64,000 nt of DNA from Knoellia aerolata DSM 18566 (GTDB lineage Bacteria > Actinomycetota > Actinomycetes > Actinomycetales > Dermatophilaceae): the NCBI RefSeq assembly GCF_000768695.1, contig NZ_AVPL01000007.1:1-64000 (forward strand), given 5' to 3'. Shown piece by piece: positions 48,001 through 56,804 of the stretch; the first letter of the stretch is position 1, and the number at the start of each line of letters is the position of its first letter. Below the pieces are notes generated by a model. It saw only the letters and a program-made list of their open reading frames with translations, was not told where the DNA came from and searched no databases. A program made the translations under genes and the position numbers.

Positions 48001-49257
48001 TCACTTCCCGCCGAGGGCGGAGGTGCCGTTCTTCTGCAGGCTCTCGAGGATGGCCTTGGGCTCCTTGGTCTTCAGCTGCTCGAGATCGGTGTTGAACGCG
48101 GCCATGACCGGGTCGAACCCGGGGGCGTTGACCGGGCCCTGACCGTACTCACCACCGGCAGCGAAGGCGGCGTCGTCGGGGAACTGCTGGGCGTACTGCT
48201 GGCTGCCGTCCTTGGTCGACGGCATGACACCGAAGGCCTTGGCGAACTCCATCTGCTGGGTGGTCGACGTCAGCGTCTTGACGAGGTCGACTGCGGCGGC
48301 CTGCGCCTTGGACTTGGCGGCGATGCCCCAGCAGTTGCTGAAGAGGAGGGTGCCCTTCCCGGCGGGGCCCTCGGGGAGCTCGACGACCTTGGACTTGATG
48401 TTGGGGAAGTCCTTGGTGAGGGCGCCGCGGATCCAGTTGCCCTCGATCGTCATGGCGGCGACACCCTTGCCGAGCGCCTCGCCGCCCCAGCCGGAGTCGA
48501 CCTCCTTGGCGTACTTCATCGTCCCCGCCGCGAGCATCTTCTTGGCCTGGGTGAGCCCCGCGAGGTTCTCGGCGGAGTCGGCCGTGACCTCGGTGCCGTC
48601 CTCGTTGACGACCCAGCCACCTGCCTGCCGCATGAAGACGCCGAGCCGGGCCCACTCACCGCTGACGACGAGGCCGGTGACCTTGCCGCTCGTGAGCTTG
48701 GTGGCGGCGGCCTCGAGACCGGCCCAGTCCTTGGGGATGTCGGCGTCGGTGAGGCCGGCCTTGGTCCACAGGTCGGTGTTGATGACGAGCGCCAGCGTCG
48801 AGAAGTCCTTGGGCGCGCACTGGAGCTTGTCGTCGTACGTGTAGGTCTTGACGAGGGTGTCGAGGAAGCCCGCGTCCTTGACCTGGTCGCCGTAGGCGAA
48901 GAGGTTCCCGGCCTTGGCGAAGTCGCCGATGCGAGCCGCGTCGGCGTAGAAGATGTCCGGCGGGGTCCCACCGGCGAAGCCCTGGCCGAGCTGCTGGTTG
49001 AGGTCGGAGGCGACGAGGACCTCGGCGGTGTTGCCCGTCTTCTTCGCTCAGCCGTCCGCAGCGGCCTTGACCGCCGCGGTCTCGGCGTCACCCGAGGTTC
49101 CGATGAGGATCTGCAGCTTGGCCGGTCCGGTCGACTGCTGCGGGGCCGAGGACTCCTCCTCGAAACCTCCGCCGCCGCCGCAGGCGGCGAGGGAGAGGAT
49201 GACTCCTGCGGCGCAGACGATGGCGGCGCGGGAGCGGCGAGCGCGGTTGGTGTTCAT
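48001..49257 (-). pseudogene. Sugar ABC transporter substrate-binding lipoprotein, interrupted by one in-frame TGA
   Basis: The frame has 419 codons, of which codon 70 (49048-49050) is TGA; I translated the 5' and 3' parts and the frame is otherwise open. N-terminus: MNTNRARRSRAAIVCAAGVI with lipobox LSLAAC, then a Gly/Glu linker and LQILIGTSGDAETAAVKAAADG. After the stop it continues AKKTGNTAEVLVASDLNQQL, GGTPPDIFYADAARIGDF, WVVNEDGTEVTADSAENL, a normal solute-binding family 1 protein. The position suits a Trp codon (typical ...DAWAKKTGN), so a single TGG-to-TGA change explains it. Options: recent pseudogene, base-call error, or readthrough. Downstream permeases are intact. Confidence 0.85.
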
Positions 49258-49296
49258 GACTTCTCCTGGGTGGTGGGGTGCAGGGACGGAGGTGGA

Positions 49297-50325
49297 TCAG
49301 GGTTGTGAGCTGGAGCCCGCAACGAGGGTCGGGGTGAGCATGGAGCCGGTGGAGTGCGCGCGACCGGTCGTCAGCTGGTCGTGGACCTGGGTGAGCAGCT
49401 CGTCGGCGATGGCCCGGTAGGGCTGGGCGATGCTGGTGAGGCCGTGGGCCCGGGCCGACTGGGAGCCGTCGAAGCCGACGATCCCCACATCTCGGCCCGG
49501 CGTCATCCCGCGCGTGAGGAGAACCTCGTGGACGGCCAGGGCGAGCATGTCCGAGGCGCAGACGACCGCGCCGCCGCGCCCGACCCGCTCGACCAGGGGG
49601 CCGGCCGCGGCGACCGCGTCGGGGAACCGCTGCTCGGTCGTGGCCTGCAGCGTGGCGTGCGACCGGTCGTGGCGGGCCGTGGCGTCGGCCCACCCCTGGC
49701 GGCGCTCGTCGCCGACGAGGGAGCCCGCGGGCCAGCCGAGGAACCCGATGGGCCCGTAGCCGCGGGAGACGAGGTGCTCCACCGCGGCGTCGGTACCCGC
49801 GCGGCCGTCGACGTCGGCCCAGGCGGTGAACGAGGGGTCGTCCCAGACCCGGCCGAATGACGCGAACGGGATCCCGTGACCGGTCAGCCACGCCGGGCGG
49901 GGGTCGTCGTGGTGGGTGTCCATGAGGACGAAGGCGTCGACGAGACGGCTCCGCCACATCTCGCGGTACTGCTCGAGGACCGGGCCGCCCCCGTCGGACC
50001 CGAACGTCACGATGTGGCACTCGTGGCGGGGGGCGCAGATGGTGAGCGAGACGAGGAACGGAGCGAGGGCGTCGCTGAGCGTGTCCGCCCCCTGCCCGGT
50101 GAGCTCCATGCCGACGGCGCCGGCCCGTTGCTGCCGCAGCGAGCTGGCGGCCGTGGAGGGGGTGTAGCCCAGCCGCTCGATCTCGGTGTGGACCCGCTGC
50201 AGCGTCTGGGGGCGGACCCGCTCGGGGTGCATGAGGGCGTTCGAGACGGTCTGGCGCGACACACCGGCGGCGAGCGCGACGTCGTTGACGGTCGCGCGGG
50301 CTCGGGCGGACGGCGGTGTCGCCAT
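49297..50325 (-). CDS. LacI-family transcriptional repressor
   Basis: 342 residues. HTH: ATVNDVALAAGVSRQTVSNALMH, hinge YTPSTAASSLRQQRAGAVGM, effector domain with DAFVLMDTHHDD, HLVSRGYGPIGFLGWPAGS, VCASDMLALAVHEVLL, VGIVGFDGSQ. It is the regulator of the adjacent sugar locus: upstream of the binding protein on the same strand and divergent from the debranching-type gene, 163 bp apart. The TTTGAACCTTCAAA palindrome in that gap is the likely operator and would serve both directions. Confidence 0.9.
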   Translation of the reverse strand: MATPPSARARATVNDVALAAGVSRQTVSNALMHPERVRPQTLQRVHTEIERLGYTPSTAASSLRQQRAGAVGMELTGQGADTLSDALAPFLVSLTICAPRHECHIVTFGSDGGGPVLEQYREMWRSRLVDAFVLMDTHHDDPRPAWLTGHGIPFASFGRVWDDPSFTAWADVDGRAGTDAAVEHLVSRGYGPIGFLGWPAGSLVGDERRQGWADATARHDRSHATLQATTEQRFPDAVAAAGPLVERVGRGGAVVCASDMLALAVHEVLLTRGMTPGRDVGIVGFDGSQSARAHGLTSIAQPYRAIADELLTQVHDQLTTGRAHSTGSMLTPTLVAGSSSQP

Positions 50326-50385
50326 GGCGGACCTCCTCGACGGTGAGAAGCGGTGCGGCTGACGGCCTGTCGAGCGTTCACTCGA

Positions 50386-50401
50386 ATTTGAACCTTCAAA
50401 T
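50386..50401. promoter_or_regulatory. Probable operator between LacI and glycosidase genes
   Basis: ATTTGAA-CC-TTCAAAT (7-bp perfect arms), in the 163-bp divergent intergenic region; TCGAG-CGTTCA-CTCGA at 50370-50385 adjoins it. Low GC here contrasts with the flanks. Binding by the adjacent LacI protein is inferred. Confidence 0.7.
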
Positions 50402-50488
50402 CGCTAAGGTGCTCACTGTGACCCCCACCACGTTTGGCTGTCAAGTGATGCAGCGCGCCGATCGCGGCACCGCGGATCGAGCGCGAGG

Positions 50489-52537
50489 ATGACCCGCTAC
50501 GTGCAGCCCTGGCTCCACGAGTTCGAGATCGCGGTGCGGGGGAACGTCACCAGCGTGTCGGACCGGCACGGCGACGCCGGCCGTCCCGGCACCGGCCTGT
50601 TCGTGGACGACCGCCGCGTCCTCTCGGTGTGGGAGGTCCGCGCCGAGGGGGAGAGACCGGCGTGGCTCGCGGCGGCCAGCTCCGGCCCGACGACGACCGT
50701 CTCGACCCTCCTTCGCTCCGTCGGGGACGCGGGCGCGGACCCGACGGTGGAGCTCCTTCGCGAGCGCGTGCTCGTGGACCAGGGGATGCACGAGACCTTG
50801 ACGATCGCCTCGCACGCCGCGGCACCGGTCGAGGTGCGGCTCTCGATCCGGCTCGGCGGTGACGGCGCCGACGTGGGCACGGTCAAGGGAGGCGTCTCCG
50901 GCGAGGTCCTGCCGACCCTGGCCGCGGGGGACTGCGTGACGTGGGAGGACGAACGGCACACGACGACGTTCACGGCGAACGGCGGCGCCGTCGGCCCTGA
51001 CGACGGGGGCGGCACGACCTGGGTCTGGTCGACCACGGTCGTACCGGGAGGCACGGCTTCCCTGCGGACCCGCGTCACGAGCCGGCGGCGCGGCAAACCG
51101 GTCTTCGCGACCGACGCCGGCTGGCACGCGATCGACTGGGACGGCGTGGCGATCGAGTCCGCGGACCCCCGGCCCGGCCGGCTCATGGCCCAGTCGCTCG
51201 CCGACCTGCGCGGGCTCCTGCTCACCGACCCCGAGGCGCCCGGGGACGTCTTCGCCGCAGCCGGGACCCCTTGGTACCTCACGTTGTTCGGCAGGGACTC
51301 GCTGTGGACGGCCCGCTTCATGCTCCCGTTCGGCACCGACCTCGCCCGAGGGACCCTGCGCGCACTGGCGCGTCGCCAGGGGACTGCGACCGACAGCATC
51401 ACCGCGTCCGCGCCGGGCAAGGTCCTGCACGAGGTGCGGCGCAGCACCTACGTCGACCCGGTGACGGGCATGCGGTTGCCGCCGGTCTACTACGGCTCGG
51501 TCGACGCCACGCCGCTGTGGGTTCGGCTGCTGCACGACGCATGGAGGTGGGGCCTGGACGAGCAGGTCGTCCGCGAGCTCGAGCCAAACCTCCGTGCCGC
51601 CCTCTCGTGGATGCGCGCAGAGGCCGGGCGCGGGGACGGGATGCTGCGCTACGTCGACGAGAGCGGCTCGGGTCTCGAGAACCAGGGGTGGAAGGACTCG
51701 GGGGACTCGATGCGCCGCAGCGACGGCACGATCGCCGACGCGCCCATCGCGTTGGTGGAGACGCAGGCGTATGCCGTCGCGGCGGCTCGCGGTGCGGCGC
51801 ACCTCTTCGAGTCCGTCTTCGGTGAGTCCGGCGACGAGTGGCGCACCTGGGCCGACGAGATGACGGACACACTGCGCGAACGCTTCTGGGTCGACTCCCC
51901 GTCGGTCCGCCACCTGGCGATGGCGATCGGCGGCGACGGCCGGCCCGTCGACGGGGTCGGGAGCAACATGGGACACGTCCTCGGGACGGGCGTGCTCAGC
52001 GCCCCCGAGGCCCGGCGCACGGCGCACGCACTGACCGCCCCGGACATGCTCGGGGCGGCCGGGGTGCGCACGCTGTCACGGGACAACCCGGCATACAACC
52101 CCGTGGGCTACCACACCGGATCGGTCTGGACGCACGACAACGCCATCGCAGCTCTGGGGCTCGCCCAGGAGGGCTTCACGGACGAGGCCGCACGGGTGCT
52201 CGGCGCCCTCGTCGAGGTCGGCTCGTGGACCGGCAACCGCTGGCCCGAGCTGTTCGGGGGAGAGCTGCTCATCGGACGCCCGGTGCCCTACCCCGCGTCG
52301 TGCCGACCGCAGGCGTGGGCCGCAGCCTCCGCGGGTGCACTCGTCGAGGTGGTGCTCGGCCTCAGCGCCGACGCTCCGAACCGCACCCTCGCGATCTCCC
52401 CGATCAGTCCCGCACCGTTCGGCGCGACGACGGTGCGGGGCATCCGGGTCGGCGACGTCCAGGTGTCGGTCTCGGTGAACGCCGACGGTGAGGTCGTCGA
52501 TGTGCAGGCACCGGGGCTCGAGGTCGTCATCGGGTGA
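50489..52537 (+). CDS. Glycogen-debranching-enzyme-type glycosidase (amylo-alpha-1,6-glucosidase family)
   Basis: 682 residues from the ATG at 50489; no earlier in-frame start exists, though GAGG is very close to it. The N-terminal beta-rich half resembles GDE_N_bis (GRPGTGLFVDDRRVLSVWEV, WYLTLFGRDSLWTARFMLPFG). The catalytic (alpha/alpha)6 barrel carries candidate acids in GSVDATPLWVRLLHDAWRW, ENQGWKDSGDSMRRSDG, and NPVGYHTGSVWTHDNAIA. It has no signal peptide, so it would act on imported sugars. The family hydrolyses alpha-linked oligosaccharides; exact linkage unknown. Its partner transporter is the locus at 46-49 kb. Confidence 0.86.
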   Translation: MTRYVQPWLHEFEIAVRGNVTSVSDRHGDAGRPGTGLFVDDRRVLSVWEVRAEGERPAWLAAASSGPTTTVSTLLRSVGDAGADPTVELLRERVLVDQGMHETLTIASHAAAPVEVRLSIRLGGDGADVGTVKGGVSGEVLPTLAAGDCVTWEDERHTTTFTANGGAVGPDDGGGTTWVWSTTVVPGGTASLRTRVTSRRRGKPVFATDAGWHAIDWDGVAIESADPRPGRLMAQSLADLRGLLLTDPEAPGDVFAAAGTPWYLTLFGRDSLWTARFMLPFGTDLARGTLRALARRQGTATDSITASAPGKVLHEVRRSTYVDPVTGMRLPPVYYGSVDATPLWVRLLHDAWRWGLDEQVVRELEPNLRAALSWMRAEAGRGDGMLRYVDESGSGLENQGWKDSGDSMRRSDGTIADAPIALVETQAYAVAAARGAAHLFESVFGESGDEWRTWADEMTDTLRERFWVDSPSVRHLAMAIGGDGRPVDGVGSNMGHVLGTGVLSAPEARRTAHALTAPDMLGAAGVRTLSRDNPAYNPVGYHTGSVWTHDNAIAALGLAQEGFTDEAARVLGALVEVGSWTGNRWPELFGGELLIGRPVPYPASCRPQAWAAASAGALVEVVLGLSADAPNRTLAISPISPAPFGATTVRGIRVGDVQVSVSVNADGEVVDVQAPGLEVVIG

Positions 52538-52774
52538 CCCGAGGCCACGTGGCAGGGACTATCTTTCGGACGGGGTCCGCCGTGCCTTTCCCACCTGCCG
52601 CCTCGTGAGGAGCGTTGGCGTACAGGGCAATTGGCACAAGATCGCAGTTCAGAGGGGTGGTACCGGCACGTAGTCACTCGCTCGCGTGTTCCTTTCCACC
52701 CGATGCTCTCCCGCCAGAGGTGCGCGCGACCGGGGAGGATCGAGGTCCGACGAGTTGAGGAACGGGGGTGTGTC

Positions 52775-53722
52775 GTGAGCGCTGTGTCGTCTCGCATCGG
52801 CCTGGTCAGGCTGGTGATGGGCGCTGCGTTCATGATCCTCGGGTTCTTCCTCGCGTCGACGACGCAAGCACGGGCCGACGATGCCGGACCTCTCGGCGTC
52901 GCCTCGGCGTCCGTCACCACGGTCGTCAGCAGCACTGCCGCAGTCGTCGACAGCGTCGTGGCGGGGTCGAACGTGGTCGCCGAAGAGCCGGTCAGGCCCG
53001 TCGAAGCCGTGGTGACCCAGCCTCTCGAGGCGGTGACCGCCGTGGTGGCCGAGCCTGTCGCGGACGTCGCGAAGACCACCAGCGCCGTGATCTCATCGAC
53101 CACGTCCGCGGTGAAGCCGGCGACGGACGCCGTCGTTCGCGCTGTTGAGCCCATCGTTGCTCCGGTGACCGACGCCGTCGTCACGCCCGTCCTCCCCGTG
53201 CTCGAACCTGTCGGATCGGTGCTCGAACCCGTCGCAGCGGTGCTCGATCCCGCGGTGGGCGTCGTGAAGCCTGTGGTCGCCGTCATTCCGTCGACCCCCG
53301 TGACCGACACTCCGCGAGCGACCGGAGCGCCGATCGACGTCGAACGTGTCTCGACGGACACCCGCACCGGGACCGCCGCCGTGGTGGCGCTGCCGGCGTC
53401 CCCGGTGGCCGTCGACCGCCTCGGTGCGACGGCAGCCTCGCCCGCGGCCCTGCCCGCCACCAGCGTCGAGCGGGCCACGGCCGTCGTCCGGCCGACCGGT
53501 GCACACCGTCCGTCGGACACGCCGACGCCAGCCCCGTCGCTTCTCAGTCCCGCCGTCGTCCCCGGGTCGGGCACCGCAGGATCCGCAGGGTCCGTTGGCT
53601 CGGACGCAGCGACCGCTCCCAGCACGCTCACCCTGCCCATCAGCTCCTCTGCCGCACTGACGTCGCACACGTCGCTGCCCTGTCCGGGGCCTGCCCTGGA
53701 CCCGGGCTCCCGCCCTGATTGA
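52775..53722 (+). CDS. Secreted Val/Pro/Thr-rich repetitive protein
   Basis: About 315 residues from the GTG at 52775. N-terminal signal peptide: IGLVRLVMGAAFMILGFFLA followed by STTQARADD (cleavage near ARA). The mature part repeats short units built of V, P, A, T, S: SVTTVVSSTAAVVDSV, PVRPVEAVVTQPLEAVTAVV, PVADVAKTTSAVISSTTSAV, PVLPVLEPVGSVLEPVAAVL. This is amphipathic, low in charge and free of cysteine except near the C-terminus. I do not recognise the family. It is 86 bp upstream of the chaplin-like gene, same strand, so it is probably another surface-layer component. Confidence 0.72.
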   Translation: MSAVSSRIGLVRLVMGAAFMILGFFLASTTQARADDAGPLGVASASVTTVVSSTAAVVDSVVAGSNVVAEEPVRPVEAVVTQPLEAVTAVVAEPVADVAKTTSAVISSTTSAVKPATDAVVRAVEPIVAPVTDAVVTPVLPVLEPVGSVLEPVAAVLDPAVGVVKPVVAVIPSTPVTDTPRATGAPIDVERVSTDTRTGTAAVVALPASPVAVDRLGATAASPAALPATSVERATAVVRPTGAHRPSDTPTPAPSLLSPAVVPGSGTAGSAGSVGSDAATAPSTLTLPISSSAALTSHTSLPCPGPALDPGSRPD

Positions 53723-53808
53723 TGCCGCTCCGGCGCCTGCTCACTGGCGCTGTTCGAGCAGTTCCCGCGTTCGCGGGCTCACCCACATCAATCACGGAAG
53801 GAACCACC

Positions 53809-55122
53809 ATGCGCGCATCAATGAGGCGAGGGCTCAAGATCGCCCTCGTCGTCGGCGGGGGACTCGTCTTCTCCGCCCAGGCACACGCTGACGACACCAC
53901 AGGAGTCGGCAGCATCCTCGGCGGCAACCAGTCCGTCGTCTCGGTCACGATCCCGGTGACCGTCGGCGGGAACGCCGTCTCGGTCATCGGCGACTCCAGC
54001 AGCAAGCAGGCGACGACGTCCGCCGCGACTCCCAGCTCGGGCGCGACCGGTGGCTCGTCGTCGACCTCGGGCGAGGATTCGGTCGCTGGCGGCAACCACG
54101 TCTCGGCGCCGGTCACCGCCCCGGTGACCGTCGGCGGGAACGCGGTCTCGGTCATCGGCGACTCCAGCAGCAAGGGTTCCGACACCACGTCGGGTACTCC
54201 GTCGGGCACCACCGGTGACACCGTCGGTGGTGGCGTCGTGACCTCCGGTGAGGACTCGGTCCTCGGTGGCAACCAGGTCGTGGCTCCGGTCACCGCCCCG
54301 GTGACCGTCGGCGGGAACGCGGTCTCGGTCGTCGGCGACTCCAGCACCGAGGGTTCCGACACCACGTCGGGTACTCCGTCGGGCACCGTCGGTGACGGCG
54401 TCGGTGGCGACGTGGTGACCTCCGGTGAGGACTCGGTCCTCGGTGGCAACCAGGTCGTGGCTCCGGTCACCGCCCCGGTGACCGTTGGCGGGAACGCCGT
54501 CTCGGTCGTCGGCGACTCCAGCACCGAGGGTTCCGACACCACGTCGGGCACTGTCGGCGACGGCGTCGGTAATGACGTCGTGACCTCCGGTGAGGACTCG
54601 GTCCTCGGTGGCAACCAGGTCCTGGCTCCGGTCACCGCACCGGTGACCGTCGGCGGGAACGCCGTCTCGGTCATCGGCGACTCCAGCACCGGAGGCAGCA
54701 CGACCGACGGCTCCACCCCGCCGGTGCTGCCCGCCAACCCCACCGACCCGGTCAACCCGACCACCCCGGTGAACCCGACCGATCCCACGACCCCCGTCGA
54801 CCCGACGACCCCCGTCGACCCGACGGATCCCGTGGACCCGGCCAACCCGGCCAACCCGGCCAACCCGGCCAGCCCGGCCAGCCCCTCCGGGCCGATGAGT
54901 CTCACCGACGTCGGAGGCGTTCGCGACGGAACTCCGCAGACCAGCCGAAGCGCCGGCACCGTCCGCTCCGCTCCGACCGGCGTGGTGGCGATGGGACCAC
55001 CCACGGGCAACCTGGCGCAGACCGGGGCCGAGGCCAGCCTGCTGCTGGGTCTCGCCCTCGCACTGTTCGCCTTCGGTGGACTGCTCCTCATGGGCGCTCG
55101 GCGACGAGAGCTCGCAGTCTGA
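53809..55122 (+). CDS. Long chaplin-like surface protein with LAXTG sorting signal
   Basis: 437 residues from the ATG at 53809, with GGAAGGA upstream. Signal peptide to about residue 27 (VFSAQAHA, then DD). Five ~30-residue repeats (residues 35-64, 91-120, 150-179, 209-238, 264-293), each SVLGGNQ-x5-PVTVGGNAVSV-x-GDSS, the chaplin pattern with Gly where Cys-Gly-Asn is usual. Gly/Thr/Ser linkers join them. A wall-spanning Pro-rich stretch follows (304-362), then LAQTG at 402, a hydrophobic helix and RRREL. In Streptomyces, long chaplins with LAXTG are anchored by class E sortase. No sortase gene lies in the window. Confidence 0.82.
   Translation: MRASMRRGLKIALVVGGGLVFSAQAHADDTTGVGSILGGNQSVVSVTIPVTVGGNAVSVIGDSSSKQATTSAATPSSGATGGSSSTSGEDSVAGGNHVSAPVTAPVTVGGNAVSVIGDSSSKGSDTTSGTPSGTTGDTVGGGVVTSGEDSVLGGNQVVAPVTAPVTVGGNAVSVVGDSSTEGSDTTSGTPSGTVGDGVGGDVVTSGEDSVLGGNQVVAPVTAPVTVGGNAVSVVGDSSTEGSDTTSGTVGDGVGNDVVTSGEDSVLGGNQVLAPVTAPVTVGGNAVSVIGDSSTGGSTTDGSTPPVLPANPTDPVNPTTPVNPTDPTTPVDPTTPVDPTDPVDPANPANPANPASPASPSGPMSLTDVGGVRDGTPQTSRSAGTVRSAPTGVVAMGPPTGNLAQTGAEASLLLGLALALFAFGGLLLMGARRRELAV
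53911..54687 (+). repeat. Five chaplin-like repeats, nearly identical at DNA level
   Basis: Repeats 2-5 share long identical stretches, e.g. the segment ending CGGCGGGAACGC and CGGTGAGGACTCGGTCCTCG. Such direct repeats are prone to copy-number change by recombination, so other strains may have a different number of units. Confidence 0.8.
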
Positions 55123-55153
55123 GGCGACTCGTTCGAGGGTCGCTGAGACACGA

Positions 55154-55196
55154 CTCAGCCGGGTCCGGTGCGCTCCTCGCGCTGGACCCGGCTGAG
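55154..55196 (+). terminator. Strong hairpin after the chaplin-like gene
   Basis: CTCAGCCGGGTCC (55154-55166) pairs exactly with GGACCCGGCTGAG (55184-55196), with a smaller GCGC/GCGC stem in the loop. It lies about 30 bp past the stop and 76 bp before the next start. Confidence 0.75.
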
Positions 55197-55272
55197 CCGC
55201 GCCGAGAACCGGGGGCCCCGAGGTGACGATCGGCTGGGTGACGCCTCCGGGTCACACCGGCATACTGGGGCG

Positions 55273-55959
55273 ATGGTGCGTGTCCTCGCCATCGCCGACG
55301 AGGTGGACCACTCCCTCGTGGGGGAGCGGCTCACCCGGATGCGACCCGACCTCGTCGTCAGCGCCGGCGACCTGCCCTGGGACTACATCGAGTCGGTCGC
55401 CTCGGCCGTCGACGCACCGGTGGTCTTCGTCCCGGGCAACCACGACCCGCTCGTCGTGACGACCACGCTCTCGCGCGGTGGGCTGCACCTGGACTCCGGG
55501 ATGCCCTGTGACGCACCCCGTCCCGTCGGGGCGGTCAACGTCGACGGGCTCGTCGTCGAGGTCGCAGGACTGCGGATCGCGGGCCTCGGTGGCTGCGTCC
55601 GCTACCGGCCGGGGCCCAACATGTACTCGCAGCGCGAGTACCACCTCAGGGCTCGTCGGCTCGCGTGGCGGGCGCACGGCGGGTGGGGCCTGCGAGGACG
55701 GGGGCGCCGTGACGTCGACATCCTCCTCACCCACGCCCCACCCCTGGGGCTGGGCGACGAGGACGACGGTCCGCATGTCGGGATCGAGGCGCTGCACGGG
55801 CTCCTCGAGCGGCTGCATCCCACGTGGCTGCTGCACGGCCACATCCACCCTCACGGACACGCGCGACCCGACCGGCGAGTGGGCGGCACCACGGTCCGCA
55901 ACGTCGTGCCGGTGCGGCTGTTCGAGATCGAGCGAGGCGGCGCCGACGATGGTCTCTGA
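55273..55959 (+). CDS. Calcineurin-like metallophosphoesterase
   Basis: 228 residues from the ATG at 55273 (MVRVLAIADEVDHSLVGERL). The dimetal motif order is present but the first is degenerate: AIADEVDH instead of D-x-H, then VVSAGDLPWDY (GD), VFVPGNHDP (GNHD), ILLTHAPP (H), and LLHGHIHPHG (GHxH). The C-terminal segment is GTTVRNVVPVRLFEIE. A phosphodiesterase or nucleotidase; substrate unknown. Its stop lies 8 nt inside the next gene, which suggests coupled translation with the ParB-like protein. Confidence 0.85.
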   Translation: MVRVLAIADEVDHSLVGERLTRMRPDLVVSAGDLPWDYIESVASAVDAPVVFVPGNHDPLVVTTTLSRGGLHLDSGMPCDAPRPVGAVNVDGLVVEVAGLRIAGLGGCVRYRPGPNMYSQREYHLRARRLAWRAHGGWGLRGRGRRDVDILLTHAPPLGLGDEDDGPHVGIEALHGLLERLHPTWLLHGHIHPHGHARPDRRVGGTTVRNVVPVRLFEIERGGADDGL

Positions 55960-56797
55960 CACCGGCTTCCCCCGGGCCGACGCCGAGGCGGACTTCCTCA
56001 AGGTCCGACGGCAGCAACGCATGTCCGGGCTGGCCCGCAAGGTGCGGGGCGACCAGGCGCGGGTGCTGTCACTGGACGAGGTCCTCAAGGCCCTCGGCAA
56101 CCGGGGGGAGCAGTCGCTCGGGGTGCAGAGCATCCCCGTCTCCCAGATCGTCGGGTCGGTGGACAAGGTGCGCGAGTTCGACCCGAGCTTCCGGCCCACG
56201 TCCGGGCGGAACCGGGCACGGTGGGAGCGTCTGGCCGAGGCGGTCCGCCGAGGGGAGCCGATCCCGCCGATCGACGTCTACCAGGTCGGCGACATGTACT
56301 TCGTGCGCGACGGGCACCACCGCGTCTCGGTCGTGCGCGCCCTCGGTGACAGCCTCATCGAGGCCGACGTCACGCGGATCCGGACGACGTTGGCGCCCGA
56401 GGGCATCCGCGGCCGGAGTGACCTGCGCGGCAAGAACCTGCGGCGCATCTTCCTCGAGCGGGTCCCGCTGGCCCGGCTCGCCCGCGCCGAGGTGAAGTGT
56501 GAGGACCCCCTCAACTACCCGCTGCTGGCCGAGATGGTGGAGGCGTGGGCGGCGCGGCTGATGTTCCGTGAGGGCACCCTGCTCACGGCCGCGCACGCCG
56601 CGGCCCGGTGGTACTGCGAGGAGTTCACCATGGTCATGGAGCTCGCCCGCGACGGCGGTTTCGTCGAGGCGCACGAGGCGGAGGGGGACGCCTACGTGCG
56701 GCTCGCGGGCACGCGCTACCAGCTCTTCGGAGAGCATGTGTGGTCCGAAGAGGTCTTCGAGCAGATCGCCCGCGCCAAGGGCAGGTCGAAGGGCTGA
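55949..56797 (+). CDS. ParB N-terminal-domain protein (not the chromosomal ParB)
   Basis: 282 residues from the ATG at 55949, overlapping the phosphoesterase gene by 11 nt. Segment QSLGVQSIPVSQIVGSVDKVREF, EPIPPIDVYQVGDMYFVRDGHHRVSV reads as the ParB/sulfiredoxin-like nuclease fold, with the DGHHR motif in place of GERR of canonical ParB. A long helical C-terminus follows (LNYPLLAEMVEAWAARLMFREGTL). There is no HTH of the KorB type. The nucleotide-binding ParB fold often binds CTP; here the role is unknown. It ends 7 nt before the convergent ABC ATPase gene. Confidence 0.82.
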   Translation: MVSDTGFPRADAEADFLKVRRQQRMSGLARKVRGDQARVLSLDEVLKALGNRGEQSLGVQSIPVSQIVGSVDKVREFDPSFRPTSGRNRARWERLAEAVRRGEPIPPIDVYQVGDMYFVRDGHHRVSVVRALGDSLIEADVTRIRTTLAPEGIRGRSDLRGKNLRRIFLERVPLARLARAEVKCEDPLNYPLLAEMVEAWAARLMFREGTLLTAAHAAARWYCEEFTMVMELARDGGFVEAHEAEGDAYVRLAGTRYQLFGEHVWSEEVFEQIARAKGRSKG

Positions 56798-56804
56798 CGG
56801 TGGG

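Noticed and set aside
48001-48633. Separate 210-codon gene starting at the internal ATG 48633
   Set aside because: It is the C-terminal part of the interrupted binding protein; no ribosome site, frame continuous upstream.
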